In this document: piece after piece, positions 56,357 to 64,000 of the stretch
Layout of the letters: every line of letters begins with the position of its first letter
Position numbering within the stretch: the stretch's first letter is position 1
NCBI GenBank assembly: GCA_029936815.1
Contig: JAPYRX010000006.1
Span: forward strand, 1 to 64,000
Source: Dehalococcoidia bacterium
GTDB taxonomy: Bacteria > Chloroflexota > Dehalococcoidia > Lucifugimonadales > GCA-002694895
Direction: 5' to 3'
DNA: 64,000 nucleotides
Translations under genes and position numbers: made by a program
Notes under the pieces: generated by a model
Database searches by the model: none
The model's input: the letters and a program-made list of their open reading frames with translations, nothing else
What the model was told of the DNA's origin: nothing

Positions 56357-57355
56357 ATGGCAGAAAATCAATTTGAAGCTCGAAGGGCAATTTTGATCGG
56401 AGATGTTGGTGATATAAGACATCAAAGAAATGCAGCAGTTTTAAGGAATAATTCCTTAAACCCTAAGGTTGCAATAGAATTTTATGCGTCTATGAATGGA
56501 GTTGTTGCGGGCTTAATTGAGATAAAATCATTGCTTGACAAAGTACTGCCTGATACGGGGTGCGAATTATGGGCTTTAAAAGAAGGAGACGATATAGCTC
56601 AGAATGATGTAGTTTTGAGAATAATTGGACCTTATGGAGCCTTTGGCCTTTATGAACCTTCAATAAATGGTATCTTATCCTCATGTTCTGGCTGGGCAAG
56701 TTCATCCAAAGCTTGTGTTAAAAATGCAGATCATATTCCTGTATTTTCAAGAGTGTCTAAATACGTTCACCCAAATGTTGCCGAACTTGCTGACTATTCG
56801 GCTGTAGTAGGTGGAGCTATGCAATGTAGTACAAATTTAGGTGCTCGTATTAGTAGTACAACAGCTTTTGATACAATGTCTGATTCACTAGCAATGCTTT
56901 TTGGAGATATAGTTTTAGCAGCAAAAGCTTATGATTCAATGTTACAACCAGATATACAAAGAATATTTTCTGTAGGATCTTTAGAATCAATCAATCAAGA
57001 ATCCTTGAAAATTACTGATAGCCTAAAAGAAAAAACAAGAGGTGTAGAATTAGTAATTAACAACTATGTGCCTGGGAATTTTGATTCAATAAAAGAATTA
57101 AAAGTTAGATTAGATAATGCTGGATATAATTATGTTGAGATTTATCTGTCAGGAGATGTGATTAATCCTGAATTTATTTCAGATTTAATTACCAATCAAG
57201 TACCAGTACAAGGACTTATTGTAGAGAAATATATAGGCCTTTCATCTCCTCTGCCATTCAGATCTGAAATAAAACAAATAGAAGGGATTTCAGTAGGTAG
57301 GAATGGCCAAATCCCTGGATTGATTGATAATCCCAAATTAAACAAGCTAATTTAG
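56357..57355 (+). CDS. Nicotinate phosphoribosyltransferase-like protein, degenerate active site
   Basis: 332 residues from ATG 56357. Overall similarity to archaeal-type NaPRTases: GPYGAFGLYEPSINGILSSCSG near 96-117, a KYVHPNVAEL block, and FGDIVLAAKAYDSML near 190. The catalytic GTMPHA-type motif is replaced by a TTAFDTMSDSLAM stretch without histidine, and the VRLD(S/T) phosphoribose site by ELVINNY. It is therefore unlikely to be a standard NaPRTase. It may be a regulatory or re-purposed paralog. A ribosome site is weak. Confidence 0.65.
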   Translation: MAENQFEARRAILIGDVGDIRHQRNAAVLRNNSLNPKVAIEFYASMNGVVAGLIEIKSLLDKVLPDTGCELWALKEGDDIAQNDVVLRIIGPYGAFGLYEPSINGILSSCSGWASSSKACVKNADHIPVFSRVSKYVHPNVAELADYSAVVGGAMQCSTNLGARISSTTAFDTMSDSLAMLFGDIVLAAKAYDSMLQPDIQRIFSVGSLESINQESLKITDSLKEKTRGVELVINNYVPGNFDSIKELKVRLDNAGYNYVEIYLSGDVINPEFISDLITNQVPVQGLIVEKYIGLSSPLPFRSEIKQIEGISVGRNGQIPGLIDNPKLNKLI

Positions 57356-57358
57356 GTC

Positions 57359-58381
57359 TTATACTTTAATTTCAAAACAGCCTATATTGTATTCTTTGGT
57401 AAATTTAATTTTATTGGGTAAATCATAATATTTTGTTCCATCTGAGTGCATTAATTCATCAATTTTATCTATATGTTTCATAGATATTTGAATATTTATT
57501 GACGAATTGCTGTGCAATATTTTTCTTATGATTTCAGACCTCAAAGATCTAGGTAAAATTTTAAAAGTATTTATATCTGATATCGTACGTTTATTACCTT
57601 TGTACGAAATTAATTTTTTGAAAAGATGATCTAATAAATCTTTATTCCCTTCATTATTATTTTTTGCAATCTTCCCTAATGATATTAATGCATCTGTAAC
57701 TTTTGGATTAATATCCGCTAAAGATGGTAAGATTTGCTTCCTTATTTTATTTCTAGTGTATTTTATATTATTGTTTGATATATCAAACATTGGCTTAATA
57801 TGGTTTTCTTTGCATATATTTTCAGTTTGAATTCTTTTGATTTCAAGTAAAGGCCTAATGATTTTATAGTTTTTAGATTTAATAGTTTTTGCTATATTGT
57901 TACTTATTCCTTCTAATCCATTTAGCCCTGATCCTCGGATAATATTAAATAAGATTGTTTCTGCGTTATCTGACGCGGTATGACCTGTTAGTATTATATT
58001 AGAGTTAAATTTACTAGCTTCTTTTGCTAATTTTTCATATCTTAAAATTCTTGCTGTGTTTTCCATTGAAGAATTATGAATATTATTAAATTCATTTTCA
58101 CTTATTTCAGAAATAGAGTAATCTAATTTTAAATTGTTGGCTAATTTTGTTATGAAATTTATTTCTTGTGATATTTGATTTCTTGGTCTTAAATTATGAT
58201 TAACATAGACCAATTTTATTTTACTTTCCCAATCGTGCGATATCTTTGACATTAGTATAGATAATGCAGTAGAATCCGCACCTCCAGAGCATCCAATAAT
58301 AATGTTTAATTTAGGATCGATACAAGAATTAATAAACGGCAATATTTGTGTTGCAGTTTTATTTGTAACTTGCATCATCAC
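57359..58381 (-). CDS. tilS: tRNA(Ile)-lysidine synthase
   Basis: 340 residues. PP-loop ATPase that converts C34 of tRNA-Ile(CAU) to lysidine. GCSGGADSTALS near 30-41 (SGGxDS loop), YVNHNLRP near 60, GHTASDNAETILFNIIRGSGLNGLEG near 130-155, and RPLLEIKR. The C-terminal substrate-binding domain is short. Overlaps the upstream CorC-like gene by 4 bp. Confidence 0.94.
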   Translation of the reverse strand: MMMQVTNKTATQILPFINSCIDPKLNIIIGCSGGADSTALSILMSKISHDWESKIKLVYVNHNLRPRNQISQEINFITKLANNLKLDYSISEISENEFNNIHNSSMENTARILRYEKLAKEASKFNSNIILTGHTASDNAETILFNIIRGSGLNGLEGISNNIAKTIKSKNYKIIRPLLEIKRIQTENICKENHIKPMFDISNNNIKYTRNKIRKQILPSLADINPKVTDALISLGKIAKNNNEGNKDLLDHLFKKLISYKGNKRTISDINTFKILPRSLRSEIIRKILHSNSSINIQISMKHIDKIDELMHSDGTKYYDLPNKIKFTKEYNIGCFEIKV

Positions 58382-59679
58382 AAGTTTTTTTCGTTGTTAT
58401 GAATGTATAAAGAATTTTGTTTTTTAGTTACTTCTAATATTTCTAATTTTAATCCTTTCATTTGTTTAACTTCAAATATATGTTTTGAGTATTCTATATG
58501 ATCTCCGTTTTTAGGGATCCGTCCCAAAAGTTGCATTACAAATCCTGCTGCAGTTTCATAATCTCCGTCCGGTATTTGAATATTTGCGTCTTCTAATTCT
58601 TCATTTAAATCTTGAATACTTATACCACCGTCAATCTTGAAAGTATTTGTATCAATTTCAATTAATTCTTCTTCTGGTTGTGTTCCTTCTTCTCCGAAAT
58701 CTCCCACTACTTCTTCTAGGAGTTTTCTCAAGGTTATCACTCCTGACAATCCTCCGTATTCATCTATAATAATTGCAATCTTATCTCCTGAAATTCTCAT
58801 CTCGTTAAATATTTCGAAATTTCTCTTTGTCTCTGGAATGAAATAAGGCTCTCTGATTAATTCTTTTAATTTACTATCATCATTTACTGTCTTTTTGGAA
58901 ATATTCATTAACACATCTTTTGAAGATATTATCCCTACCACACTATCTTCAGATCCTTTGTATACAGGAAACCTTGAATGGCTATGCTTTGAGTAAACAT
59001 CCTTATAATTCCTTATTGTTGATTCTATAGATAAAGATATTACTTCAACTCGTGGAGTCATGATCTCTTGTGCCTGCGAGTCCCCGAATCTAAAAACATT
59101 TTCTATCATCTCCGCTTCTTGAGGTTCTAAAGATCCTTCTTCTTCACCTATGTCAATTAGAGTAAGTAATTCTTCTTCTGTAATAGAATTCGAGTCTGAA
59201 ATTTCAGCAATTTTAGAATTGTTTTCAATTCCTTTTATCATCAATTTAAGTATAAATACTCCCGGAGCAAATAATAATTCTAAAAATTTCAATGGCTTGG
59301 AATATAATATTGATATTCTTTCAGACATTCTTATCGCTAGAGCTTTAGGGAGTACCTCTCCAAATATCATTAATATTATTGTTCCAACAATTGTTGTTAA
59401 GAAAGCCGTTAGAATTTTATTTTCATCAGTAAATTGATAAATCACTCCGCTTAGTAAGGTTGCAAAAACTATATTAACTATATTATTACCAATGACAATA
59501 GTGGACAGGAGTTTGTCTTTGTCTGCTAGCAATTTTGATACTCTGTCAGCTCCCTTTATTTTAGAGTTGATCATATGAAATAGTTTAGTTTTTTGTATTG
59601 AGAGATAGGCTGCTTCAGAGCTCGAAAAAAAACCGGATAATACAATAGAAATTACAATAAGAATTATTTCAATTGTCAT
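58378..59679 (-). CDS. CNNM/CorC-type transporter-associated protein (DUF21-CBS-CorC_HlyC)
   Basis: 433 residues. DUF21 membrane region with three to four helices (1-150), two CBS domains (about 190-310: FGDSQAQEIMTPRVEVISLS, and DVLMNISKK region), then a CorC_HlyC domain with IIDEYGGLSGVITLRKLLEEVVGDF and FKIDGGISIQDLNEEL. Related proteins act in Mg/Co efflux or homeostasis. Lies between recA (1 bp) and tilS. Confidence 0.93.
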   Translation of the reverse strand: MTIEIILIVISIVLSGFFSSSEAAYLSIQKTKLFHMINSKIKGADRVSKLLADKDKLLSTIVIGNNIVNIVFATLLSGVIYQFTDENKILTAFLTTIVGTIILMIFGEVLPKALAIRMSERISILYSKPLKFLELLFAPGVFILKLMIKGIENNSKIAEISDSNSITEEELLTLIDIGEEEGSLEPQEAEMIENVFRFGDSQAQEIMTPRVEVISLSIESTIRNYKDVYSKHSHSRFPVYKGSEDSVVGIISSKDVLMNISKKTVNDDSKLKELIREPYFIPETKRNFEIFNEMRISGDKIAIIIDEYGGLSGVITLRKLLEEVVGDFGEEGTQPEEELIEIDTNTFKIDGGISIQDLNEELEDANIQIPDGDYETAAGFVMQLLGRIPKNGDHIEYSKHIFEVKQMKGLKLEILEVTKKQNSLYIHNNEKNL

Positions 59680-59680
59680 A

Positions 59681-60691
59681 TTAGCTTTGATTATCCTCTT
59701 CGGTATTGATAATAGTCATTACTTTTGATTCTATTTCTTTAGAAATAGAATCATTTGTCTTTAGAAATGTTTTTGCTGCTTCTTTTCCTTGCCCAAGCCT
59801 GGTATCTCCATAAGAGTAAAAAGCTCCACTTTTAGTTAGAACTTCATGTTCAACGCCAAGTTGTATCATGTCAGCTTCTCTTGATATTCCTTCGTTGTAC
59901 ACTATTTCAAATTCAGCTGTTCTAAAAGGAGGGGCAACTTTATTCTTTAAAATTCTAGCTCTAACTCTATTTCCAACTGCTGTTGTTCCTACCTTAATTG
60001 TTTCGATACGTCTTAAATCAATTCTAACAGAGCTATAAAATTTTAATGCTCGGCCTCCTGGGGTAGTCTCAGGGCTTCCAAACATTACACCGATTTTCTC
60101 TCTTAATTGATTTATGAAAATCACCGCACAATTTGAACCGCTAATTACAGGAGTAAGTTTTCTAAGTGCTTGAGACATAAGCCTTGCTTGCAATCCAATG
60201 TGTGAATCTCCCATATCACCCTCTAATTCAGCTTTTGGTACTAATGCTGCAACACTATCCAAAACAACAACGTCTACAGCTCCACTTCTAACTAAATATT
60301 CGCAAATCTCTAAAGCTTCCTCACCACCGTTAGGTTGAGATACAAGTAAGTCGTTTAGATCAACACCACACCTGAAAGCATAACTAGGATCAAGCGCATG
60401 TTCAGTATCTATATAAGCAGCTACGCCCCCTTCTTTTTGGGAATTTGCGATAATATGGTAGGATAAAGTAGATTTTCCAGATGATTCAGCGCCAAATATT
60501 TCTGTGATCCTTCCTTTTGGGATTCCGTTAACCCCTAGAGCAATGTCAAGATTTATAGAGCCTGTCGATATTGATGCAATTTTTAGATTACTGTTTTCTG
60601 AGCCAAGTCTTACAATTGAGCCTTGTCCAAATTGTTTGTCAATCTGGCCAATTGCTTGGTCTAAAGCTTTTGTTTTATTGGGATCCATCAT
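59681..60691 (-). CDS. recA: Recombinase RecA
   Basis: 336 residues. Homologous recombination and SOS coprotease. Walker [13 protein letters not shown] near 65-76, [24 protein letters not shown] (Walker B, near 142), loop L2 [34 protein letters not shown], and C-terminal acidic tail (INTEEDNQS). No LexA-like gene is seen nearby. Confidence 0.98.
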   Translation of the reverse strand: MMDPNKTKALDQAIGQIDKQFGQGSIVRLGSENSNLKIASISTGSINLDIALGVNGIPKGRITEIFGAESSGKSTLSYHIIANSQKEGGVAAYIDTEHALDPSYAFRCGVDLNDLLVSQPNGGEEALEICEYLVRSGAVDVVVLDSVAALVPKAELEGDMGDSHIGLQARLMSQALRKLTPVISGSNCAVIFINQLREKIGVMFGSPETTPGGRALKFYSSVRIDLRRIETIKVGTTAVGNRVRARILKNKVAPPFRTAEFEIVYNEGISREADMIQLGVEHEVLTKSGAFYSYGDTRLGQGKEAAKTFLKTNDSISKEIESKVMTIINTEEDNQS

Positions 60692-60749
60692 TTAGTATAT
60701 TATGTAATTAGTAAATTTTACCATTTTCTTTCTGATCGAACAACTTATA

Positions 60750-61940
60750 TTAGAATTTGAGTTTTTTCTTGCTTGTTTTATATTTTCTGTCTTTCCATGT
60801 CGAAGAATAAAACATGTTGTCAGTAAAAGACCTAGCTGCTAACAAAAGAATTAATGATATTAAAATTGGAAACGAAAATGGAGTTATCATTGAATAATTA
60901 AACCTGATGGTCACTATTGTCCATGATAATATCAATAGAATTAAAAGAGTAATGCTAAGAATAATAAATTCCGTGTTTTGCTCCATTCCTATTAAATAAA
61001 GTATCATTGGAATTGTAGAAAATAAAACAAATGATAATAATATTAAAAATATAGTTAAAAAAATCGAAATACTATAACCAACTGCAGGAAAAATGTTTTT
61101 CGAATATCCGGATATAAAATCTTTATTTGTTTTATAGGTTCTCGTAGATATTCGTTTGGCTCCGTCGTACAAAATCCATCTTAATTTATTTCTTTTGATA
61201 TTCCTACCTAATTGAAAATCATCTACGGGATTGTCTTTTATGCTTTCAAACCCGCCAATACTGTTGAAAGAAGATTTTTTAAAAAGCATGAATTGACCAA
61301 AGGTAGCTGAAAGAAATGGGGCATTCAATGATAATGCTAATTTCATAGGAAGCCAACAAACTATAAACCATGAAATTATTTTTTTCATTGCGTTGTCTGC
61401 AATTAAAATTGTATCTCTATTGGGAACTAAAGATAGTAGGTCAATATTATCTTGTTTTAAAATACTTAAAGCATCAGACAAAGTGTGTTTATCTATTTGA
61501 GTATCTGCGTCAACAAATAAAATATATTTTCCTTTTGCTTGTTTGGAAAGTTGATGGCATGCCCAATTTTTCCCAAGCCAACCTTCTGGTAATTTAGCTC
61601 CATCAATAAGCTTGATTTGAGAATTTTTCACAGAGAATTTTTCAACAATATTTTTTGTTTGATCCGTTGAATTATCATTTAAAATAATCAATTCGAAATT
61701 CTGATAATTTTGTTTTAATATTGATCTTATTGTTGATTCTAGAATATCTTCTTCATTTCTAGCCGGAATTAAAATAGATATTAAATCATTTGACTTTAGC
61801 AATTTGCTTTTTGGCAATTTTTTTAACCAAAAGAAATTTGTAATTCCTGTAAGTACAGTAAATAACGCAATCCCGATAAGGCTTATATACCAATAAATAA
61901 AATTATTTTTTTCTAATATTACGTCGTATATAAATTCCAT
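60750..61940 (-). CDS. GT2 family membrane glycosyltransferase
   Basis: 396 residues. An N-terminal membrane helix, the GT-A catalytic domain (SILIPARNEEDILESTIRSIL near 54; ILNDNSTDQT; DXD in FVDADTQID near 145), and Q/RxxRW-like RNKLRWI near 250, then four C-terminal helices. Resembles CrtQ/hopanoid or carotenoid-type glycosyltransferases. Acceptor not known. Overlaps plsY by 1 bp. Confidence 0.85.
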   Translation of the reverse strand: MEFIYDVILEKNNFIYWYISLIGIALFTVLTGITNFFWLKKLPKSKLLKSNDLISILIPARNEEDILESTIRSILKQNYQNFELIILNDNSTDQTKNIVEKFSVKNSQIKLIDGAKLPEGWLGKNWACHQLSKQAKGKYILFVDADTQIDKHTLSDALSILKQDNIDLLSLVPNRDTILIADNAMKKIISWFIVCWLPMKLALSLNAPFLSATFGQFMLFKKSSFNSIGGFESIKDNPVDDFQLGRNIKRNKLRWILYDGAKRISTRTYKTNKDFISGYSKNIFPAVGYSISIFLTIFLILLSFVLFSTIPMILYLIGMEQNTEFIILSITLLILLILSWTIVTIRFNYSMITPFSFPILISLILLLAARSFTDNMFYSSTWKDRKYKTSKKKLKF

Positions 61941-62542
61941 TATTTCCTTATTGATCTGAAATTTAATTTTTGATTATATTCTTTTCTATGTTTGAAAATT
62001 ATAAAAAGTAAATTGAAAGTTATTCCATATAATAGTGATTCTGTTTCAAAATATGTAGTGTTTCTGAGAATAATATATATGTATAGAGTGGAAAATGCAA
62101 AAGTAACAGTTATTGCATCATTTTTTTGTAATGTCTTTAAAAATATTAAGCTTGCTCCAAGAATATAGAAGGCTTCTCCTTTTGTTATCGCTAGCCAAGT
62201 TCCAGCTGTCACAGCAAGTGATTTACCTCCTTTGAATTTTAGGAAAGGAGAAAACCCGTGACCTATTAATGAGCTTATTATACATAATAACATTGTTCTA
62301 TCTGACATTTGAGAAATTGTGATCGTATACAATATTGGCAAAGCTGATTTTGAAATTTCTAAAAATGCAGAAATCATACCCCATAAAATACTCCCAGCCC
62401 TAAAAACATTCACTGTTCCCGGATTTTTATCACCATATGTTGTTATATCTGATTTTAATTGTATTTTTCCAACAATATAAGCCCACGGTACTGAGGAAGA
62501 TATGTATACAATGAAAACTATGAGTATATTGATATTACCGAT
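61940..62542 (-). CDS. plsY: Glycerol-3-phosphate acyltransferase PlsY, probable non-AUG start
   Basis: Integral membrane enzyme transferring acyl from acyl-phosphate to glycerol-3-phosphate. Conserved blocks SSVPWAYIVGK, GDKNPGTVNVFRAGS and GHGFSPFLKFKGGKSLAVTAG are visible. The first standard start in frame is GTG at 62413, but that removes the VPWAYIVGK and GDKNPGT blocks. The same open frame continues upstream to an in-frame TAG at 62569-62567 without any ATG, GTG or TTG. An AAGGGA site lies seven bases before ATC at 62542, which would give a normal 200-residue protein. A frameshift or sequencing error near the 5' end is the alternative. Confidence 0.8.
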   Translation of the reverse strand: MGNINILIVFIVYISSSVPWAYIVGKIQLKSDITTYGDKNPGTVNVFRAGSILWGMISAFLEISKSALPILYTITISQMSDRTMLLCIISSLIGHGFSPFLKFKGGKSLAVTAGTWLAITKGEAFYILGASLIFLKTLQKNDAITVTFAFSTLYIYIILRNTTYFETESLLYGITFNLLFIIFKHRKEYNQKLNFRSIRK

Positions 62543-62707
62543 CTTGTATCCCTTTTTACTAGATAGCTATATAAGATTATATCTATTCTATTTAATTTCA
62601 CAATCAATCGATTATAAAAATATTGTTCTTTATGTGTTTCAAAGGTTTATATTTACTAAATTTGATTTTATAATCTATACATAATTTAAAATATATGATT
62701 AATTACA

Positions 62708-63592
62708 GTGCAAGATTTCAAATCTCTAAAAATAGGTGTAATAGGAGCAGGTTCATTAGGTGGAGCTATTTCTATTGCCTTAGATTCTTTGGGTTACACT
62801 TTTTCAAAAATATATAGTAGGACTACTCAATCTACTAATAATTTATCTTCAAAATTGACTGGAGCATCTTCTGCAAATAATTATCAAGAAGTTGCTCGAA
62901 ATTCAGATGTAATTTTTATTATTACTCCAGATAAGAATATTAAAGAAATTGCAGATTCAGTAGATTGGACAAACAATCAAATTATTATTCATTGCTCAGG
63001 AGTATCTGATTTAGACGTGTTGTCTAAAGCTAAAGAAAATGGTGCTTTTGTGGGTAGTATGCATCCGCTATATCCTTTTTCTGATATGGAGTTAGGTAGT
63101 AAAAATTTGAAAAATGTAACTTTCGGAATAGATGGTGATTTACAAACTAAAAAATATATAAAAAAATTGTTGTCAGATTTACAATCTCAACCCATTGAAA
63201 TCAATTCTGATTTCCGATCTTTATATCATTTATCAGGAGTTATGGCAGGAAATTTATTACTTGGATTAGCTTCTGCGATTTCGGATATTTGGAGTGAAAT
63301 TGGATTAGATAGAAAATCTGGCGCTAAATCATTAATTCCGATGATGATAAATAGCTGCGAGAATATATTAAAATTAGGAATACCTCAATCTATGGCTGGC
63401 CCGTATGTAAGAGGAGATATTGATACAATTAAAATGCACTTGAATGCTCTTAAGGATTCTAATTCTGAAATCTTACCTTTATATATTGAATTGGCTAAAG
63501 TCAGTTTAAAATACGGTGATGAAAAAGTGGGCGAGGAACAAACTCAATCAACAGAAATTTTGAAAATATTAGATTCATATACCGTCGAGTAA
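62708..63592 (+). CDS. Rossmann-fold/DUF2520 domain dehydrogenase-like protein
   Basis: 294 residues, starting at GTG 62708. N-terminal NAD(P)-binding GVIGAGSLGGAISIAL at 10-25, and VIFIITPDKNIKEIA near 73. The sequence VGSMHPLYPF near 120 and the helical C-terminal half (HLSGVMAGNLLLGL; AGPYVRGDIDTIKMHL) match the DUF2520 family, sometimes annotated as pyrroline-5-carboxylate-reductase-like. True substrate unknown. The 165 bp before it are AT-rich with no further feature. Confidence 0.85.
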   Translation: MQDFKSLKIGVIGAGSLGGAISIALDSLGYTFSKIYSRTTQSTNNLSSKLTGASSANNYQEVARNSDVIFIITPDKNIKEIADSVDWTNNQIIIHCSGVSDLDVLSKAKENGAFVGSMHPLYPFSDMELGSKNLKNVTFGIDGDLQTKKYIKKLLSDLQSQPIEINSDFRSLYHLSGVMAGNLLLGLASAISDIWSEIGLDRKSGAKSLIPMMINSCENILKLGIPQSMAGPYVRGDIDTIKMHLNALKDSNSEILPLYIELAKVSLKYGDEKVGEEQTQSTEILKILDSYTVE

Positions 63593-63653
63593 ATTATTGT
63601 TTTATTTTCATGTTTAAAATACTATTATATATATAAGTGAGCAAGGAGTTTAA

Positions 63654-64000
63654 ATGGCTACGGAAATGAAATTTAAAGTTATTGGCAAATCTCCCATAAG
63701 GCATGATGGGAATGACAAAGTTACTGGAAGAGCTCTTTATGGAGCAGATATGACTTTACCTGGAATGTTGTATGGTAAAGTTTTAAGAAGCCCTCATCCT
63801 CACGCAAGGATAAAATCTATTGATATAAATGATTTAATCAATCATCCCGATTGTAAGGCTGTAGTTACCTCAAAAGATCTTGCTTCTGCACCTGAAATTA
63901 CCAAAGACCCATTATATGGACAAGTAAGAATCCCAAATGTTTTAGCGAGTGACAAAGTTTTTTACAAAGGACATCCTATATTAGCTGTCGCTTCAAGTAG
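63654..64000 (+). CDS. Xanthine dehydrogenase-family molybdopterin-binding subunit, 5' part
   Basis: 115 codons before the window ends. AAGGAG lies six bases before the ATG. The start (FKVIGKSPIRHDGNDKVTGRALYGADM, LPGMLYGKVLRSPHPHARI) is the characteristic opening of the large subunit of xanthine dehydrogenase/aldehyde oxidase/CO dehydrogenase-type hydroxylases. The HPHARI block and the later GHPILAVAS are typical. The full enzyme needs FAD and 2Fe-2S subunits, which are not visible here. Confidence 0.93.
   Translation, partial: MATEMKFKVIGKSPIRHDGNDKVTGRALYGADMTLPGMLYGKVLRSPHPHARIKSIDINDLINHPDCKAVVTSKDLASAPEITKDPLYGQVRIPNVLASDKVFYKGHPILAVASS

Noticed and set aside
62502..62684. 60-codon plus-strand ORF in the plsY upstream region
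   Set aside because: It is antisense to the conserved plsY N-terminal codons, has no ribosome site or known domain, and is hydrophobic simply because of the complementary strand.

Overview
The window is a compact, very AT-rich bacterial chromosome segment. Genes fill almost all of it: no gene-free stretch exceeds 300 bases, and many neighbours overlap by 1-17 bp. I see no phage, insertion sequence or CRISPR array. The content fits an aerobic, streamlined heterotroph. My best guess is a marine Chloroflexota (SAR202/Dehalococcoidia-like) lineage. That is inferred from the R3H-ATPase next to tmk, a threonyl-tRNA synthetase without a TGS domain, caa3-type oxidase genes, a eukaryote-like type II glutamine synthetase and many amidohydrolase/amidase and molybdopterin-type catabolic genes. 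It has not been tested by phylogeny.

Layout. 1-2.5 kb: class III aminotransferase plus a convincing phosphonoacetate hydrolase. 2.5-9.1 kb: glyA, an odd RNase III, type II glutamine synthetase, pdxS-pdxT (PLP synthesis), R3H-ATPase and tmk. 9.1-12.8 kb: an aminotransferase behind a SAM-clan riboswitch and terminator, then eno-gap. 12.9-21.2 kb: thrS followed by a cytochrome c oxidase block (ctaA, ctaC, ctaD, ctaE, ctaF, ctaG, a small membrane protein, SCO1). 21.2-28.9 kb, minus strand: infC-rpmI-rplT, then the recombination/replication group recO-recR-ybaB-dnaX, ybeY, hflK-hflC and a conserved unknown. 29-37.7 kb: tRNA-Pro(GGG), penicillin-acylase-like amidase, N-acyl-D-amino-acid deacylase-like hydrolase, prfB with its programmed frameshift, and a peptide-type ABC importer (binding protein and two permeases). 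37.7-41.9 kb: a phosphatidylinositol-lipid operon (myo-inositol-1-phosphate synthase, PimA-like mannosyltransferase, CDP-alcohol phosphatidyltransferase) ending in a membrane-anchored metallopeptidase. 42-50.8 kb: M16 peptidase pair, ftsH, orn, nadE, an aminotransferase, ispH and comB. 50.8-64 kb: geranylgeranyl-reductase-like flavoprotein, MFS transporter, nucleotidyltransferase, membrane HdrD/GlpC-like Fe-S protein, degenerate NaPRTase-like protein, tilS, CorC-like protein, recA, GT2, plsY, a DUF2520 protein, and the 5' end of a xanthine-dehydrogenase-type molybdopterin subunit.

I did not find a clear-cut new multi-gene system. The observations most worth a second look are: (i) a perfect 24-bp inverted repeat inside nadE; (ii) an RNase III that lacks the dsRNA-binding domain and has Asn in place of a catalytic Asp; (iii) likely non-AUG starts for infC (AUA) and plsY; (iv) a SAM-clan riboswitch controlling an aminotransferase; (v) a release factor 2 with SPY instead of SPF; (vi) an NaPRTase-like protein that has lost its catalytic motifs; and (vii) a PI/PI-mannoside-type lipid operon outside the Actinobacteria, if the lineage guess is right.
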